This document shows positions 5,914 to 12,851 of a stretch of 17,589 nt of DNA, one piece after another. Made by a program: the position numbers and the translations under genes. The notes beneath the pieces were generated by a model that had not been told where the DNA came from, did no database searches, and saw only the letters and a program-made list of their open reading frames with translations. Numbering within the stretch: the first letter of the stretch is position 1; the number at the start of each line of letters is the position of its first letter. Origin of the DNA: Actinomycetes bacterium (GTDB taxonomy: Bacteria > Actinomycetota > Actinomycetes > Propionibacteriales > Nocardioidaceae); NCBI GenBank assembly GCA_023415395.1, contig JAEZKN010000087.1:1-17589 (forward strand), given 5' to 3'.

Positions 5914-6666
5914 GTGGACCTGGGTCTCGCTGAACGTCGTGCCGTGGTGACCGGAGCGAGTGCGGGGATCGGCCGGGAGGTCGCGCTGACGCTGGCCCGC
6001 GAAGGGGCTCGGCTGGCGGTGGTGGCCAGGAGTGCCGACGCCCTCGAGGGGCTCGCCGACGAGATCGCCGCCGGCGGGGCCGAGCGGCCGGTCGTGATCG
6101 CCGCCGACCTCGCCGACCGGTCCGCCCCCGCGGCCGTCCGGGAGGCCGTCGTCGCGGGCCTCGGCGGGGCCGACGTGCTGGTCAACAACGCGGGCGCCGC
6201 CGACCCGCCGGGCGTCGCGCTCGACGAGGACGCCTGGCGCCGGCTGTTCGAGCTGAACTTCCACGCCAAGCGGATGCTCGCCGAGGAGCTGCGACCCCAC
6301 CTCGCCGCGGGTGGTCAGGGTCGGGTGGTCAACCTCGTGGGCATCCTGGAGCCCTTCGGGGTCTCGGCCGCCCAGGCCGCGGTCGCCGCGTGCATCCTGT
6401 GGGCCAAGGGCTTCTCGCGCGTGGTCGCGGCCGAGGGCATCACGGTCAACTGCGTGGCGCCGGGCCGCATCGAGAGCGAGCAGGTCACCCGCCACTTCCC
6501 GACGCCGGAGTCGCGCCGGGCCTTCGCCGAGCAGTTCATCCCCGCCGGCCGCTTCGGTACGCCGGCGGAGGCAGCCGCGCTGGTGACGTGGCTCTGCTCC
6601 GCCCCGGCGTCCTACGTCACCGGCGAGGCCATCACGGTCGACGGCGGCATGCACCGCCGGGCCTGA
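5914..6666 (+). CDS. SDR-fold protein lacking the canonical YxxxK catalytic motif
   Basis: The 250-residue short-chain dehydrogenase/reductase-fold protein has an intact nucleotide-binding half: TGASAGIG (14-21), NNAG (91-94) and the Asn in LFELNFHAK. The C-terminal half keeps GITVNCVAPGRI and the YVTGEAITVDGG ending. Aligned ungapped by eye to FabG through GITVN, the catalytic Tyr corresponds to Ala153, the Lys to Val157 and the Ser to about Gly143. It may therefore be a non-reductive or accessory SDR. The GTG at 5914 is chosen because the family start (DLGLAERRAVVTG) follows directly and the promoter places the transcript start there; no ribosome site is present, consistent with leaderless translation. 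An in-frame TTG at 5878 lies in the operator and -35. It is convergent with the SnoaL-like gene, 7 bases apart. Confidence 0.9.
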   Translation: MDLGLAERRAVVTGASAGIGREVALTLAREGARLAVVARSADALEGLADEIAAGGAERPVVIAADLADRSAPAAVREAVVAGLGGADVLVNNAGAADPPGVALDEDAWRRLFELNFHAKRMLAEELRPHLAAGGQGRVVNLVGILEPFGVSAAQAAVAACILWAKGFSRVVAAEGITVNCVAPGRIESEQVTRHFPTPESRRAFAEQFIPAGRFGTPAEAAALVTWLCSAPASYVTGEAITVDGGMHRRA

Positions 6667-6673
6667 CCACCAC

Positions 6674-7147
6674 TCAGATCTCCGCGCGGGCGTAGCGCTC
6701 GAAGCGCTCGGGCAGCGCCTCCGAGCCGGTCGACCGGACGCCGGCGATCCGCACGCTGCGCGTGGCGATCCGCCACCGGTCGCCCTCGTCGACGAGCTCG
6801 TCCTCGTAGCAGCCCCACACGTGCAGGTGCAGGTCCTGCTCGACGTTGTCGTGGAAGGCGTAGACGTAGGTGATCGTGCTCGCGCGCCCGTCGGCGACCG
6901 ACAGGTAGCTGATCGTCGAGCAGTGGTGGCTGGTGGCGTCGTACTTGCCGGTGGCGGCGATGAACAGCTCGCGCAGCGCCGCGCGGCCCCGGGTGACGTT
7001 GCCGTGCCCGTAGTCGAAGGCGCCGTCCTCGGTGAAGAGGTCGGCGAGCAGCTCGATGTCGCGGCGGTCTACGCCGCGGCTGTAGGCGTGCAGGGTGTCG
7101 GCGATCTCGGCGCGGGCGACGAGGTCCTCGGGGGTCAGGCGGGCCAT
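6674..7147 (-). CDS. SnoaL-like / NTF2-fold protein
   Basis: This 157-residue protein has the cone-shaped NTF2/SnoaL fold pattern. It starts LTPEDLVARAEIADTLHAYSRGVDRRD, which breaks down as an N-terminal helix and the DTLHAYSRGVDRRD motif, followed by LFTEDGAFDYG. SHHCSTI and an ending strand of alternating polar residues (DRWRIATRSVRIAGV) follow. Family members include steroid isomerase-like, dehydratase-like and cyclase-like enzymes, often on polycyclic or aromatic substrates. Tyr22, Asp26 and the His-His pair are candidate active-site groups. The ATG at 7147 has GAGGAG upstream. It is the last gene of the leftward acyl-CoA dehydrogenase-LLM-SnoaL operon, 25 bases after the LLM stop. The reaction is not predictable from sequence. 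Confidence 0.85.
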   Translation of the reverse strand: MARLTPEDLVARAEIADTLHAYSRGVDRRDIELLADLFTEDGAFDYGHGNVTRGRAALRELFIAATGKYDATSHHCSTISYLSVADGRASTITYVYAFHDNVEQDLHLHVWGCYEDELVDEGDRWRIATRSVRIAGVRSTGSEALPERFERYARAEI

Positions 7148-7172
7148 GGGCTGCTCCTCGGCGAGAGTCGGG

Positions 7173-8198
7173 CTAGGCGGGCACGGGGTCGGCGTGGAAC
7201 GCGGCGAGGATGTCGCGCAGCCGGTCCGGGTCCTCGACCGGCCACGGGTAGTACGACGAGATCCGGTCGAGGCGGCCGTCGAAGCGCTCGTGGGCCAGGC
7301 GCGGCATGTCCTCGGGCGTGCCGACCAGCGCGATGTGGTGCAGCAGCGGGTCGTCGATGAGCGTGCCCATCTCCGCCCAGCGGCCGGCGCGCGAGAGCTC
7401 CTGCAGCTCGGGTTGCAGGTCGGCGTACCCGACGGTCTCGAGCACGGCGCGGTAGGCCGGGGTGGAGGCGTAGAACGCGATCTGCTCGCGCGTCTTCTGC
7501 GTGAGGTCGGCGATCTGCTCCTCGGTGTCGCCCATGACCATGAAGATCGGGCAGTAGAGCTCGAGCGCGTCGCGGCTGCGCCCGGAGGTGTCGAGGCCGC
7601 GCTGGACGGCGGGCAGCGTCACCTGGTCGAGGTACGCCGTGGTGGTCATGCCGTGCAGCAGCAGCCCGTCGCACAGCTCGGCGCCGAGCTCGGTCATCTT
7701 CGCGCCGACCGCGGCGACCGCGGTCGGGATGCGGTGGTCGTGGTGGTGCGGCGTGAAGACCGGAGTCATCAGCGTGTGCTGGTAGTGCTCGCCCCGGTAG
7801 TCCAGACGGCCGCCGTCGCGCCATGCCGTGAAGATGGCGTCGAGCGCGCCGAGGAAGTCGCGCATCCGGCCGATCGGCGCGCTCCACGGCATCGAGAAGC
7901 GGCGCTCGACGTGGGCCTGCACCTGGCTGCCCAGGCCGAGGATGAAGCGGCCCTCCGACATCGCGGCGAGGTCCCAGGCCAGGTAGGCGACGTTCATCGG
8001 GTTGCGCGCGAAGGCGACGGCGATCGCCGTCCCGACGCTGACGCGCGAGGTGCTGAGCAGCGCCGCTTGCGACTGGAGGAAGGCGTCGGTCACGCTCTCG
8101 CTCGCCCAGACGCCGTCGAAGCCCTGTGACTCCGCTGCGGCGGCGACGGGGCCGCACGCCGCGGCGGACGACCCGATCATGCCCATGTCGATCTTCAT
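7173..8198 (-). CDS. LLM-class (probably F420-dependent) oxidoreductase
   Basis: The 341-residue product belongs to the bacterial-luciferase-like TIM-barrel family. Features are GFDGVWASESVTDAFLQ at 26-42, SVGTAIAVAFARNP, LAAMSEGRFILGLGSQVQAH and a C-terminal LVGTPEDMPRLAHERF. The AFARNPMNVAYLAWDL segment is like actinobacterial F420-dependent members I recall from mycobacteria. F420 rather than FMN use is inferred from that resemblance and the host group. The reaction is unknown; related enzymes reduce enones or oxidise alcohols, or act as monooxygenases. The ATG at 8198 overlaps the acyl-CoA dehydrogenase stop (ATGA), so it is co-translated with that gene, placing it in the KstR2-like regulon. 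Confidence 0.88.
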   Translation of the reverse strand: MKIDMGMIGSSAAACGPVAAAAESQGFDGVWASESVTDAFLQSQAALLSTSRVSVGTAIAVAFARNPMNVAYLAWDLAAMSEGRFILGLGSQVQAHVERRFSMPWSAPIGRMRDFLGALDAIFTAWRDGGRLDYRGEHYQHTLMTPVFTPHHHDHRIPTAVAAVGAKMTELGAELCDGLLLHGMTTTAYLDQVTLPAVQRGLDTSGRSRDALELYCPIFMVMGDTEEQIADLTQKTREQIAFYASTPAYRAVLETVGYADLQPELQELSRAGRWAEMGTLIDDPLLHHIALVGTPEDMPRLAHERFDGRLDRISSYYPWPVEDPDRLRDILAAFHADPVPA

Positions 8199-9385
8199 CG
8201 TGCGTCCTTCGGTAGGTGGAGGACCCGTTCCCCCACGGCGTTCTTGAGGATCTCGTCGGTGCCGCCGCCGACGCGCAGTCCGGGGAGGCCGAGGGTCAGC
8301 TCGGACCAGGCGTAGGTGCCCCAGTCGCCCGAGTCGGCGACGTGCGCAGCGCCGAGGACGTCGGCGGCGACGTCACTCATCTGGGCGAGCAGGTCGGTGG
8401 TGAGCAGCTTGGTGAGGGCGAGCTCGGGGCCCGGCGTGTCCGACCCCTCGAGGTAGCGGGCGGTGGTCAGCCGGGCGGCCCAGGCGCGGACGACCACGTC
8501 GGCCAGGTCGTCGCGGGTGCGTGCGTCCAGCGGCTCGACCGTGTGCCGCGCCAGGTCGACGAGCCGGTCGACGAGTGCCTCGTCGACACCGACCTCGCGG
8601 CCGATGGCCGACCGCTCGTTGAGCAGCGAGGTGACCACGACCGACCAGCCGCCGTCGACCTCGCCCACGCGGGCGGAGTCGGGCACGCGCACGTCGGTGA
8701 GGAAGACCTCGTCGAACGACGCGCCGCCGGTCAGCTGGCGGATCGGCCGCACCTCCACCCCGGGTGAGGAGAGGTCGACGAGGAAGGTCGTGAGGCCTGC
8801 GTGCTTGGGCTTCTCGGGGTCGGTGCGCGCGATGCAGAGGCCGAGGTCGCTGTAGTGCGCACCCGAGCTCCAGACCTTCTGGCCGGTGATCAGCCAGTCG
8901 TCGCCGTCGCGGACGGCGCGGGTGGTGAGGCCGGCGAGGTCCGAGCCCGCGCCCGGCTCCGAGTAGAGCTGGCACGCGATCAGCTCGGCCGCGCGCAGCC
9001 GCGGCAGCAGGGCCTGCTGCTCCGCGGTCCCGTGCGCGAGCAGGGTCGGAGACAGCGTCGAGACACTGAAGCGCAGGTAGGAGTCGTCGGGCAGGACGAA
9101 GCCGCTCTCGATCTCGCGCAGCAGCTCGGCGTAGCTGCCCGGGAGGTCGCGGCCGCCATGCGCGCGCGGGCCGTCGACCCAGCCCAGGCCGTGGTCGACG
9201 AGGTGCCGGCGGTAGCGCTTGAGCTCGGCGAGCTCCTCGGCCTCGCCCTCGGAACGCTCGGCGACGACCGACACCCGGTCCTCGCCCTCGCCCCAGCCCT
9301 CCCTCCCGGCCGGGCGGCGCTGGGCGAAGGCGGACAGCACGCGCTCGACCTCCGCGCGGAAGTCGTGCTCGGACGGGTGGTCCAC
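8195..9385 (-). CDS. Acyl-CoA dehydrogenase (full-length, catalytic type)
   Basis: A 396-residue FAD-dependent acyl-CoA dehydrogenase introducing the alpha-beta double bond of an acyl-CoA. It carries the flavin signature YSEPGAGSDLAG (141-152), ITGQKVWSSGAHYSD (166-180) and the C-terminal GLRVGGGTDEILKN. Gly replaces Glu at the medium-chain catalytic position (xGGT rather than YEGT). LLNERSAIG puts Glu257 at the position used by long-chain and isovaleryl-type enzymes, so it is probably active. The GTG at 9385 has AGGAG about 8 bases upstream. It heads the leftward operon with LLM and SnoaL genes and is divergent from the HMGS-like gene across a 116-base gap holding operator 2. It might pair with the shorter dehydrogenase at 12852. 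Confidence 0.92.
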   Translation of the reverse strand: MDHPSEHDFRAEVERVLSAFAQRRPAGREGWGEGEDRVSVVAERSEGEAEELAELKRYRRHLVDHGLGWVDGPRAHGGRDLPGSYAELLREIESGFVLPDDSYLRFSVSTLSPTLLAHGTAEQQALLPRLRAAELIACQLYSEPGAGSDLAGLTTRAVRDGDDWLITGQKVWSSGAHYSDLGLCIARTDPEKPKHAGLTTFLVDLSSPGVEVRPIRQLTGGASFDEVFLTDVRVPDSARVGEVDGGWSVVVTSLLNERSAIGREVGVDEALVDRLVDLARHTVEPLDARTRDDLADVVVRAWAARLTTARYLEGSDTPGPELALTKLLTTDLLAQMSDVAADVLGAAHVADSGDWGTYAWSELTLGLPGLRVGGGTDEILKNAVGERVLHLPKDAR

Positions 9386-9423
9386 GGGCGTCTCCTGGTT
9401 GCGGGGGGTGTGACGGCTGGCCT

Positions 9424-9429
9424 AAGGTA
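9424..9429 (-). promoter_or_regulatory. Candidate -10 box of the leftward acyl-CoA dehydrogenase operon
   Basis: TACCTT on the minus strand fits TAnnnT, giving a transcript start near 9417 and a leader of about 32 bases before GTG 9385. The expected -35 area reads TTTCAA, a poor match. The TetR operator at 9434-9447 would lie between -35 and -10, a typical repressor position. Confidence 0.4.
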
Positions 9430-9433
9430 GCAA

Positions 9434-9447
9434 AGCAAGTGCTTGAT
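9434..9447. promoter_or_regulatory. KstR2-like TetR operator 2 (divergent intergenic region)
   Basis: AGCAAGTGCTTGAT matches AnCAAGnnCTTGnT at every defined base. It lies between the divergent acyl-CoA dehydrogenase and HMGS-like genes, so it could control both operons. Confidence 0.75.
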
Positions 9448-9501
9448 TGAAACGGCCTGACGGGACGCCCTCTCGCCGGCCGACGAGAAGGAGTGACGCC
9501 C

Positions 9502-10893
9502 GTGGTCGGGATCGAGAGCTACGCCGCCTACGTGCCCTCCTCGCGCCTGGACCGCGCGGCGATCGCGAGCACGCTCGGCGCAGGTCGTGGCCGCGGCACC
9601 CGGCCGGTCGCGGCCTACGACGAGGACACCACCACCCTGGCCGTGGCCGCCACCCGCCGCGCCCTGCGGGCCTCGGGCGGCTCCCGTCCGGCCGACACGC
9701 TCTGGTTCGCGACAACACGGCCGGCCTACCTCGAGAAGTCGAACGCGGCGACGGTCAGCGTCGCCGCGGGGCTGCCGGCCGAGACCGCGGCGTACGACGT
9801 CGGTGGTGCCCTGCGTGGCGGTGCCGCTGCCCTGCGGGCCGGGCTCGCCGGCGGCCCTTCGGTCGTCGTCGCCTCCGACCTGCGCTTCGGTCTGCCGGGC
9901 TCGGTCGACGAGAGCGAGGGGATCGACGCGGCCGCCGCGTTCGTCCTCGGCCCCGAGCCGGTGGCCGAGCTCGTCGGCAGCGCGTCGCTCACGCAGGAGT
10001 TCCTCGAGCGCTGGCGCGAGCCGGGCGAGGTGCGCACCCGCACCTGGGAGGAGCGCTTCGGTGTCGAGGAGTACCTCCCGCTCATGCACCGCGTCGTCGA
10101 TGACGTCCTGGGCCGCTGCGACCTCAAGCGCGAGCAGGTCGACCACGTCGTCCTCAGCGTCCCGCACGCCAAGGCCCGGGGTGCCGCGCGTGCGGCCTTC
10201 AGCCGCGAGCAGCTCGCCGCGGGTGTCGCCGACGGGTACGCCGGGGCGGCCGACCTCGGGCTCCAGCTCGTCGCCGCGCTGGACGCCGCGACGCCGGGAC
10301 AGCTCGTCCTCGCGGTGTCCGCGGCCGACGGGGCCGACGCCTTCGTCTTCCGCGTGACCGATCGGCACGCTCCGACGGCTGCAGTGCCCGAGCCGACCCT
10401 GCCGGTGTCGTACGCCGACTTCCTCACCTGGCGCGGCCAGCTGCCCCGCGAGCCCGCTCGTCGGCCCGACGTGAAGCCGCCGGTCCCGCCGGCCTCGCGG
10501 CGCACCGCCCAGTGGAAGTTCGCCTTCGTCGCGGGCGAGTGCCAGGACTGCGGCTACCGCAACCTGCCGCCGCGCGAGGTCTGCCTGCGTTGCTCTGCCC
10601 GCGACCGCTCCACGCCGGTCTCGATGGTCGAGGTCCCGGCCCGGGTCGCGACCTTCACCGCCGACTGGCTCTCCGAGTCCGTGCAGCTGCCCGCCAAGGT
10701 GGTCGCCGTCGACTTCGACGGCGGTGGTCGGTTCGAGTTCGAGATGGCCGATGCCGTCGGGCGGGAGGTGGCGATCGGGGACCGGGTGGAGCCGACCTTC
10801 CGTGTCGCCAGCGTGGCCGGCAACGGCGTACGCAACTACGTCTGGAAGGTCCGCCCCGTGGCGGACCCCGATCAGTCCGGAGGGGACCTCTGA
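9502..10893 (+). CDS. HMG-CoA-synthase-like thiolase-fold domain fused to a Zn-ribbon/OB-fold (DUF35) domain
   Basis: The 463-residue product has two parts. Residues 1-290 form a thiolase-fold unit resembling archaeal-type HMG-CoA synthase (GIESYAAYVPSSRL, TAAYDVGGALRGGAAALRAG broken as AYDVGGALRGGAAALR, VVVASDLRFG). Residues 335-455 form a DUF35 module with four Zn-ribbon cysteines (347, 350, 361, 364) followed by an OB fold. By eye, the acylation Cys of the family (ACK-GT segment) corresponds to Leu104 and the usual HQP His to Ser219, so the synthase domain looks catalytically dead. DUF35 proteins are partners of thiolases and HMG-CoA synthases and bring CoA substrates to them. GTG 9502 is chosen over GTG 9493 because AAGGAG (9488-9493) overlaps the latter and is 8 bases before the former. 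Its stop overlaps the thiolase ATG (TGATG), which implies a complex. Confidence 0.88.
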   Translation: MVGIESYAAYVPSSRLDRAAIASTLGAGRGRGTRPVAAYDEDTTTLAVAATRRALRASGGSRPADTLWFATTRPAYLEKSNAATVSVAAGLPAETAAYDVGGALRGGAAALRAGLAGGPSVVVASDLRFGLPGSVDESEGIDAAAAFVLGPEPVAELVGSASLTQEFLERWREPGEVRTRTWEERFGVEEYLPLMHRVVDDVLGRCDLKREQVDHVVLSVPHAKARGAARAAFSREQLAAGVADGYAGAADLGLQLVAALDAATPGQLVLAVSAADGADAFVFRVTDRHAPTAAVPEPTLPVSYADFLTWRGQLPREPARRPDVKPPVPPASRRTAQWKFAFVAGECQDCGYRNLPPREVCLRCSARDRSTPVSMVEVPARVATFTADWLSESVQLPAKVVAVDFDGGGRFEFEMADAVGREVAIGDRVEPTFRVASVAGNGVRNYVWKVRPVADPDQSGGDL

Positions 10894-12098
10894 TGGGCAC
10901 GCACAAGCTGGCCAACCCCGTCGCCATCGTCGGGATGGACTGCACCCGCTTCGGCGAGCACTGGGACCGCTCGGTCGACGACCTGCTCGTCGAGGCCACG
11001 CACGGGGCGATCGCGTCGACCACCGGTCTCACCCTCGACGACGTCGACGCGTTCTGGCTCGGCTCGATGATCTCGGGCGTCTCGGGGCTCACCCTGACGC
11101 GGCCGCTCAACATCAGCCACAAGCCCGTCACCCGGGTCGAGAACATGTGTGCGACCGGGTCGGAGGTGTTCCGCAACGCCTGCTATGCCGTGTCGTCGGG
11201 CGCCTACGACGTCGTCATGGCCGTCGGCGGCGAGAAGCTCAAGGACGCCGGCTACTCCGGCCTCGAGATGCCGAGCGTGCCGAACGACGGCACCGCGCCG
11301 GTCCTCAGTGCGCCCGCCATGTACTCGATGATCGTGCCGTCCTACGCCCGCCGCTACGGCATCTCCGAGGACGAGGTGAAGGAGGCGATGACGCACATCG
11401 CCTGGAAGAACCACAGCAACGGCGCCCTCAACCCGCGCGCGCAGTTCCGCAAGGAGATGGCCAAGGAGGCCATCGCCAAGGCGCCCACCCTGGCCGGTCG
11501 GCTCAGCGTGTTCGACTGCTCGGGCGTCGCCGACGGCGCAGCGGCGGCCGTGATCGTCCGGGCGGAGGACGCGCACCTGTACTCCGACCGCCCGCTCTAC
11601 GTCCACGCCCTCGCGCTCGACGCCGGCTCGGGCACGGGCCGCAACGACAGCGACTACGACTACTCCGAGCTCAGCGAGGCCCGGGTGTCGAGCGCCGCGG
11701 CGTACGAGCAGGCCGGCATCACCGACCCGGCCCGTCAGATCTCGCTGGCCGAGGTCCACGACTGCTTCACGCCCACGGAGATGGTGCTGATGGAGGAGCT
11801 CGGGTTCTCCGAGCGAGGCCAGGCCTGGCGTGACGTGCTGGACGGGCGCTACGACCGCGACGGGGCCCTCCCGGTCAACGTCGACGGTGGTCTCAAGAGC
11901 TTCGGCCACCCGATCGGGGCCAGCGGGCTGCGGATGCTCTACGAGATGTGGCTCCAGTTCCGAGGGGAGGCGGGGGAGCGCCAGGTGGCCGATCCCGAGT
12001 TCGGTCTGGTCCAGAACCAGGGCGGCAGCCCGGGTGACCTGGTCAGCGCCGTGACGATCGTCTCCGGGCGCCGCCCCGAGCCGAGTTCGCAGCGCTGA
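10893..12098 (+). CDS. Thiolase / acetyl-CoA acetyltransferase-like (SCP2-thiolase type)
   Basis: A 401-residue thiolase of the lipid-transfer/SCP2 type, which cleaves 3-oxoacyl-CoA (or forms it) and in some members acts as an aldolase. The catalytic set is visible: Cys86 in ENMCATGS, His289 in EVHDCFTPTE and His339 in SFGHPIGASG. The last, with the GG-K-S-FGHP segment, is a strong thiolase signature. The ATG at 10893 overlaps the upstream stop by one base, so it is translated with the HMGS-like-DUF35 protein. That is the same pairing seen in archaeal thiolase-HMGCS-DUF35 complexes and, with separate DUF35 proteins, in steroid aldolases (Ltp2-ChsH2) and BbsAB. Here the thiolase carries intact residues while the synthase-like partner does not. 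Confidence 0.92.
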   Translation: MGTHKLANPVAIVGMDCTRFGEHWDRSVDDLLVEATHGAIASTTGLTLDDVDAFWLGSMISGVSGLTLTRPLNISHKPVTRVENMCATGSEVFRNACYAVSSGAYDVVMAVGGEKLKDAGYSGLEMPSVPNDGTAPVLSAPAMYSMIVPSYARRYGISEDEVKEAMTHIAWKNHSNGALNPRAQFRKEMAKEAIAKAPTLAGRLSVFDCSGVADGAAAAVIVRAEDAHLYSDRPLYVHALALDAGSGTGRNDSDYDYSELSEARVSSAAAYEQAGITDPARQISLAEVHDCFTPTEMVLMEELGFSERGQAWRDVLDGRYDRDGALPVNVDGGLKSFGHPIGASGLRMLYEMWLQFRGEAGERQVADPEFGLVQNQGGSPGDLVSAVTIVSGRRPEPSSQR

Positions 12099-12116
12099 GT
12101 CCCACGAATGTGGATA

Positions 12117-12131
12117 CTGCAGTGCGTGCAG
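12117..12131. promoter_or_regulatory. Small inverted repeat upstream of the tetR gene
   Basis: CTGCA-GTGCG-TGCAG has perfect 5-base arms in the 70-base gap before the TetR gene. It differs from the KstR2-like sites. It could be an operator for another regulator or chance. No clear -35/-10 pair was found in this gap. Confidence 0.25.
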
Positions 12132-12168
12132 CCGCGACGCGGATGACCAGACCAGGGGGAAATGAGCC

Positions 12169-12780
12169 GTGACCACCACTCGTCGACGCTCCACCGGATC
12201 GCCGACCGGCCTGGCCCGGAAGGAGCTGATCGTCCGGTCGGCGGCGAAGGTCTTCGCCGAGAAGGGCTTCTCGAGCGCAACCGTCCGCGACATCGCGGAC
12301 GAGGCGCAGATCCTCTCCGGCAGCCTCTACTACTACTTCGACTCCAAGGAGGCCATGGTCGAGGAGGTGCTCGTCGCCTACCTCGACGAGATGCTCCGCG
12401 GCTACCACCTCGCCGTGGAGGAGGCGGAGACCCCGGCCCTCGCGCTGGAGCTGCTCATCCGCAACGCCCTGCTGGGGCTGGTCGACAACCGTGAGCAGGT
12501 GACGATCCTGCAGAACGACTGGCACTACGTGCGGCCGATGGCCGGCATCGCCAAGCGGCAGCAGGCCATCGAGAAGGTCTGGCTGGAGACGATCCAGCGA
12601 GGCATCGACGAGGGGGCCCTGCGCTCGGACTTCGACGCCCGCATGGTCTACCGCACGATCATGGGTGCCATCCAGGCGGTCATCCGCTGGTTCGACCCTC
12701 GCGGCAAGGTCGGCATCGAGACCGTCATCGCCGTCCAGACCGCGATCCTGCTCGACGGCATCCGGGGCCCGCAGGGCTGA
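12169..12780 (+). CDS. TetR-family regulator, KstR2-like
   Basis: The 203-residue regulator has an N-terminal TetR helix-turn-helix at about residues 18-65: AAKVFAEKGFSSATVRDIA, then ILSGSLYYYFDSKEAMVEEV. It has a helical ligand-binding C-terminal domain with a TetR_C-like pattern. The HTH, including TVRDIADxAxILSGSLYxxF, and the phrases IQRGIDEGALRSDFDARMVYR and VIRWFDP are close to what I remember of mycobacterial KstR2, the repressor of cholesterol ring C/D genes that responds to a CoA thioester. The GTG at 12169 has AGGGGGA about 8 bases upstream. It lies between the thiolase and second acyl-CoA dehydrogenase genes, same strand. I infer it binds the five AnCAAGnnCTTGnT sites in this window; its own upstream gap has none. 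Orthology to KstR2 proper is not claimed. Confidence 0.88.
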   Translation: MTTTRRRSTGSPTGLARKELIVRSAAKVFAEKGFSSATVRDIADEAQILSGSLYYYFDSKEAMVEEVLVAYLDEMLRGYHLAVEEAETPALALELLIRNALLGLVDNREQVTILQNDWHYVRPMAGIAKRQQAIEKVWLETIQRGIDEGALRSDFDARMVYRTIMGAIQAVIRWFDPRGKVGIETVIAVQTAILLDGIRGPQG

Positions 12781-12822
12781 GGAGGAGCCGTGGGTCGTGG
12801 CACGGTCGTGCGTCATTCGTAT

Positions 12823-12838
12823 AGCAAGCGCTTGCTTG
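12823..12838. promoter_or_regulatory. KstR2-like TetR operator 3 (second acyl-CoA dehydrogenase operon)
   Basis: AGCAAGCGCTTGCT (12823-12836) is a perfect 14-base palindrome and an exact match to AnCAAGnnCTTGnT. It lies 15 bases upstream of the acyl-CoA dehydrogenase ATG, next to the ribosome site AGGAGGG. Binding here would block initiation or elongation. Confidence 0.78.
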
Positions 12839-12851
12839 ATAGGAGGGCCGG

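Noticed and set aside
9443..9471. Rightward promoter with TTGATT as -35 for the HMGS-like gene
   Set aside because: No acceptable -10 lies at 16-18 bases (the sequence is CGCCCT), so the promoter cannot be supported.
12099..12168. A KstR2-like operator for autoregulation before tetR
   Set aside because: No AnCAAGnnCTTGnT match exists in this gap; only an unrelated 5-base-arm repeat is present.
10554..12293. Large minus-strand open frames opposite the thiolase and the fusion gene
   Set aside because: They are high-GC antisense shadows; the sense strand carries complete catalytic motifs and ribosome sites.
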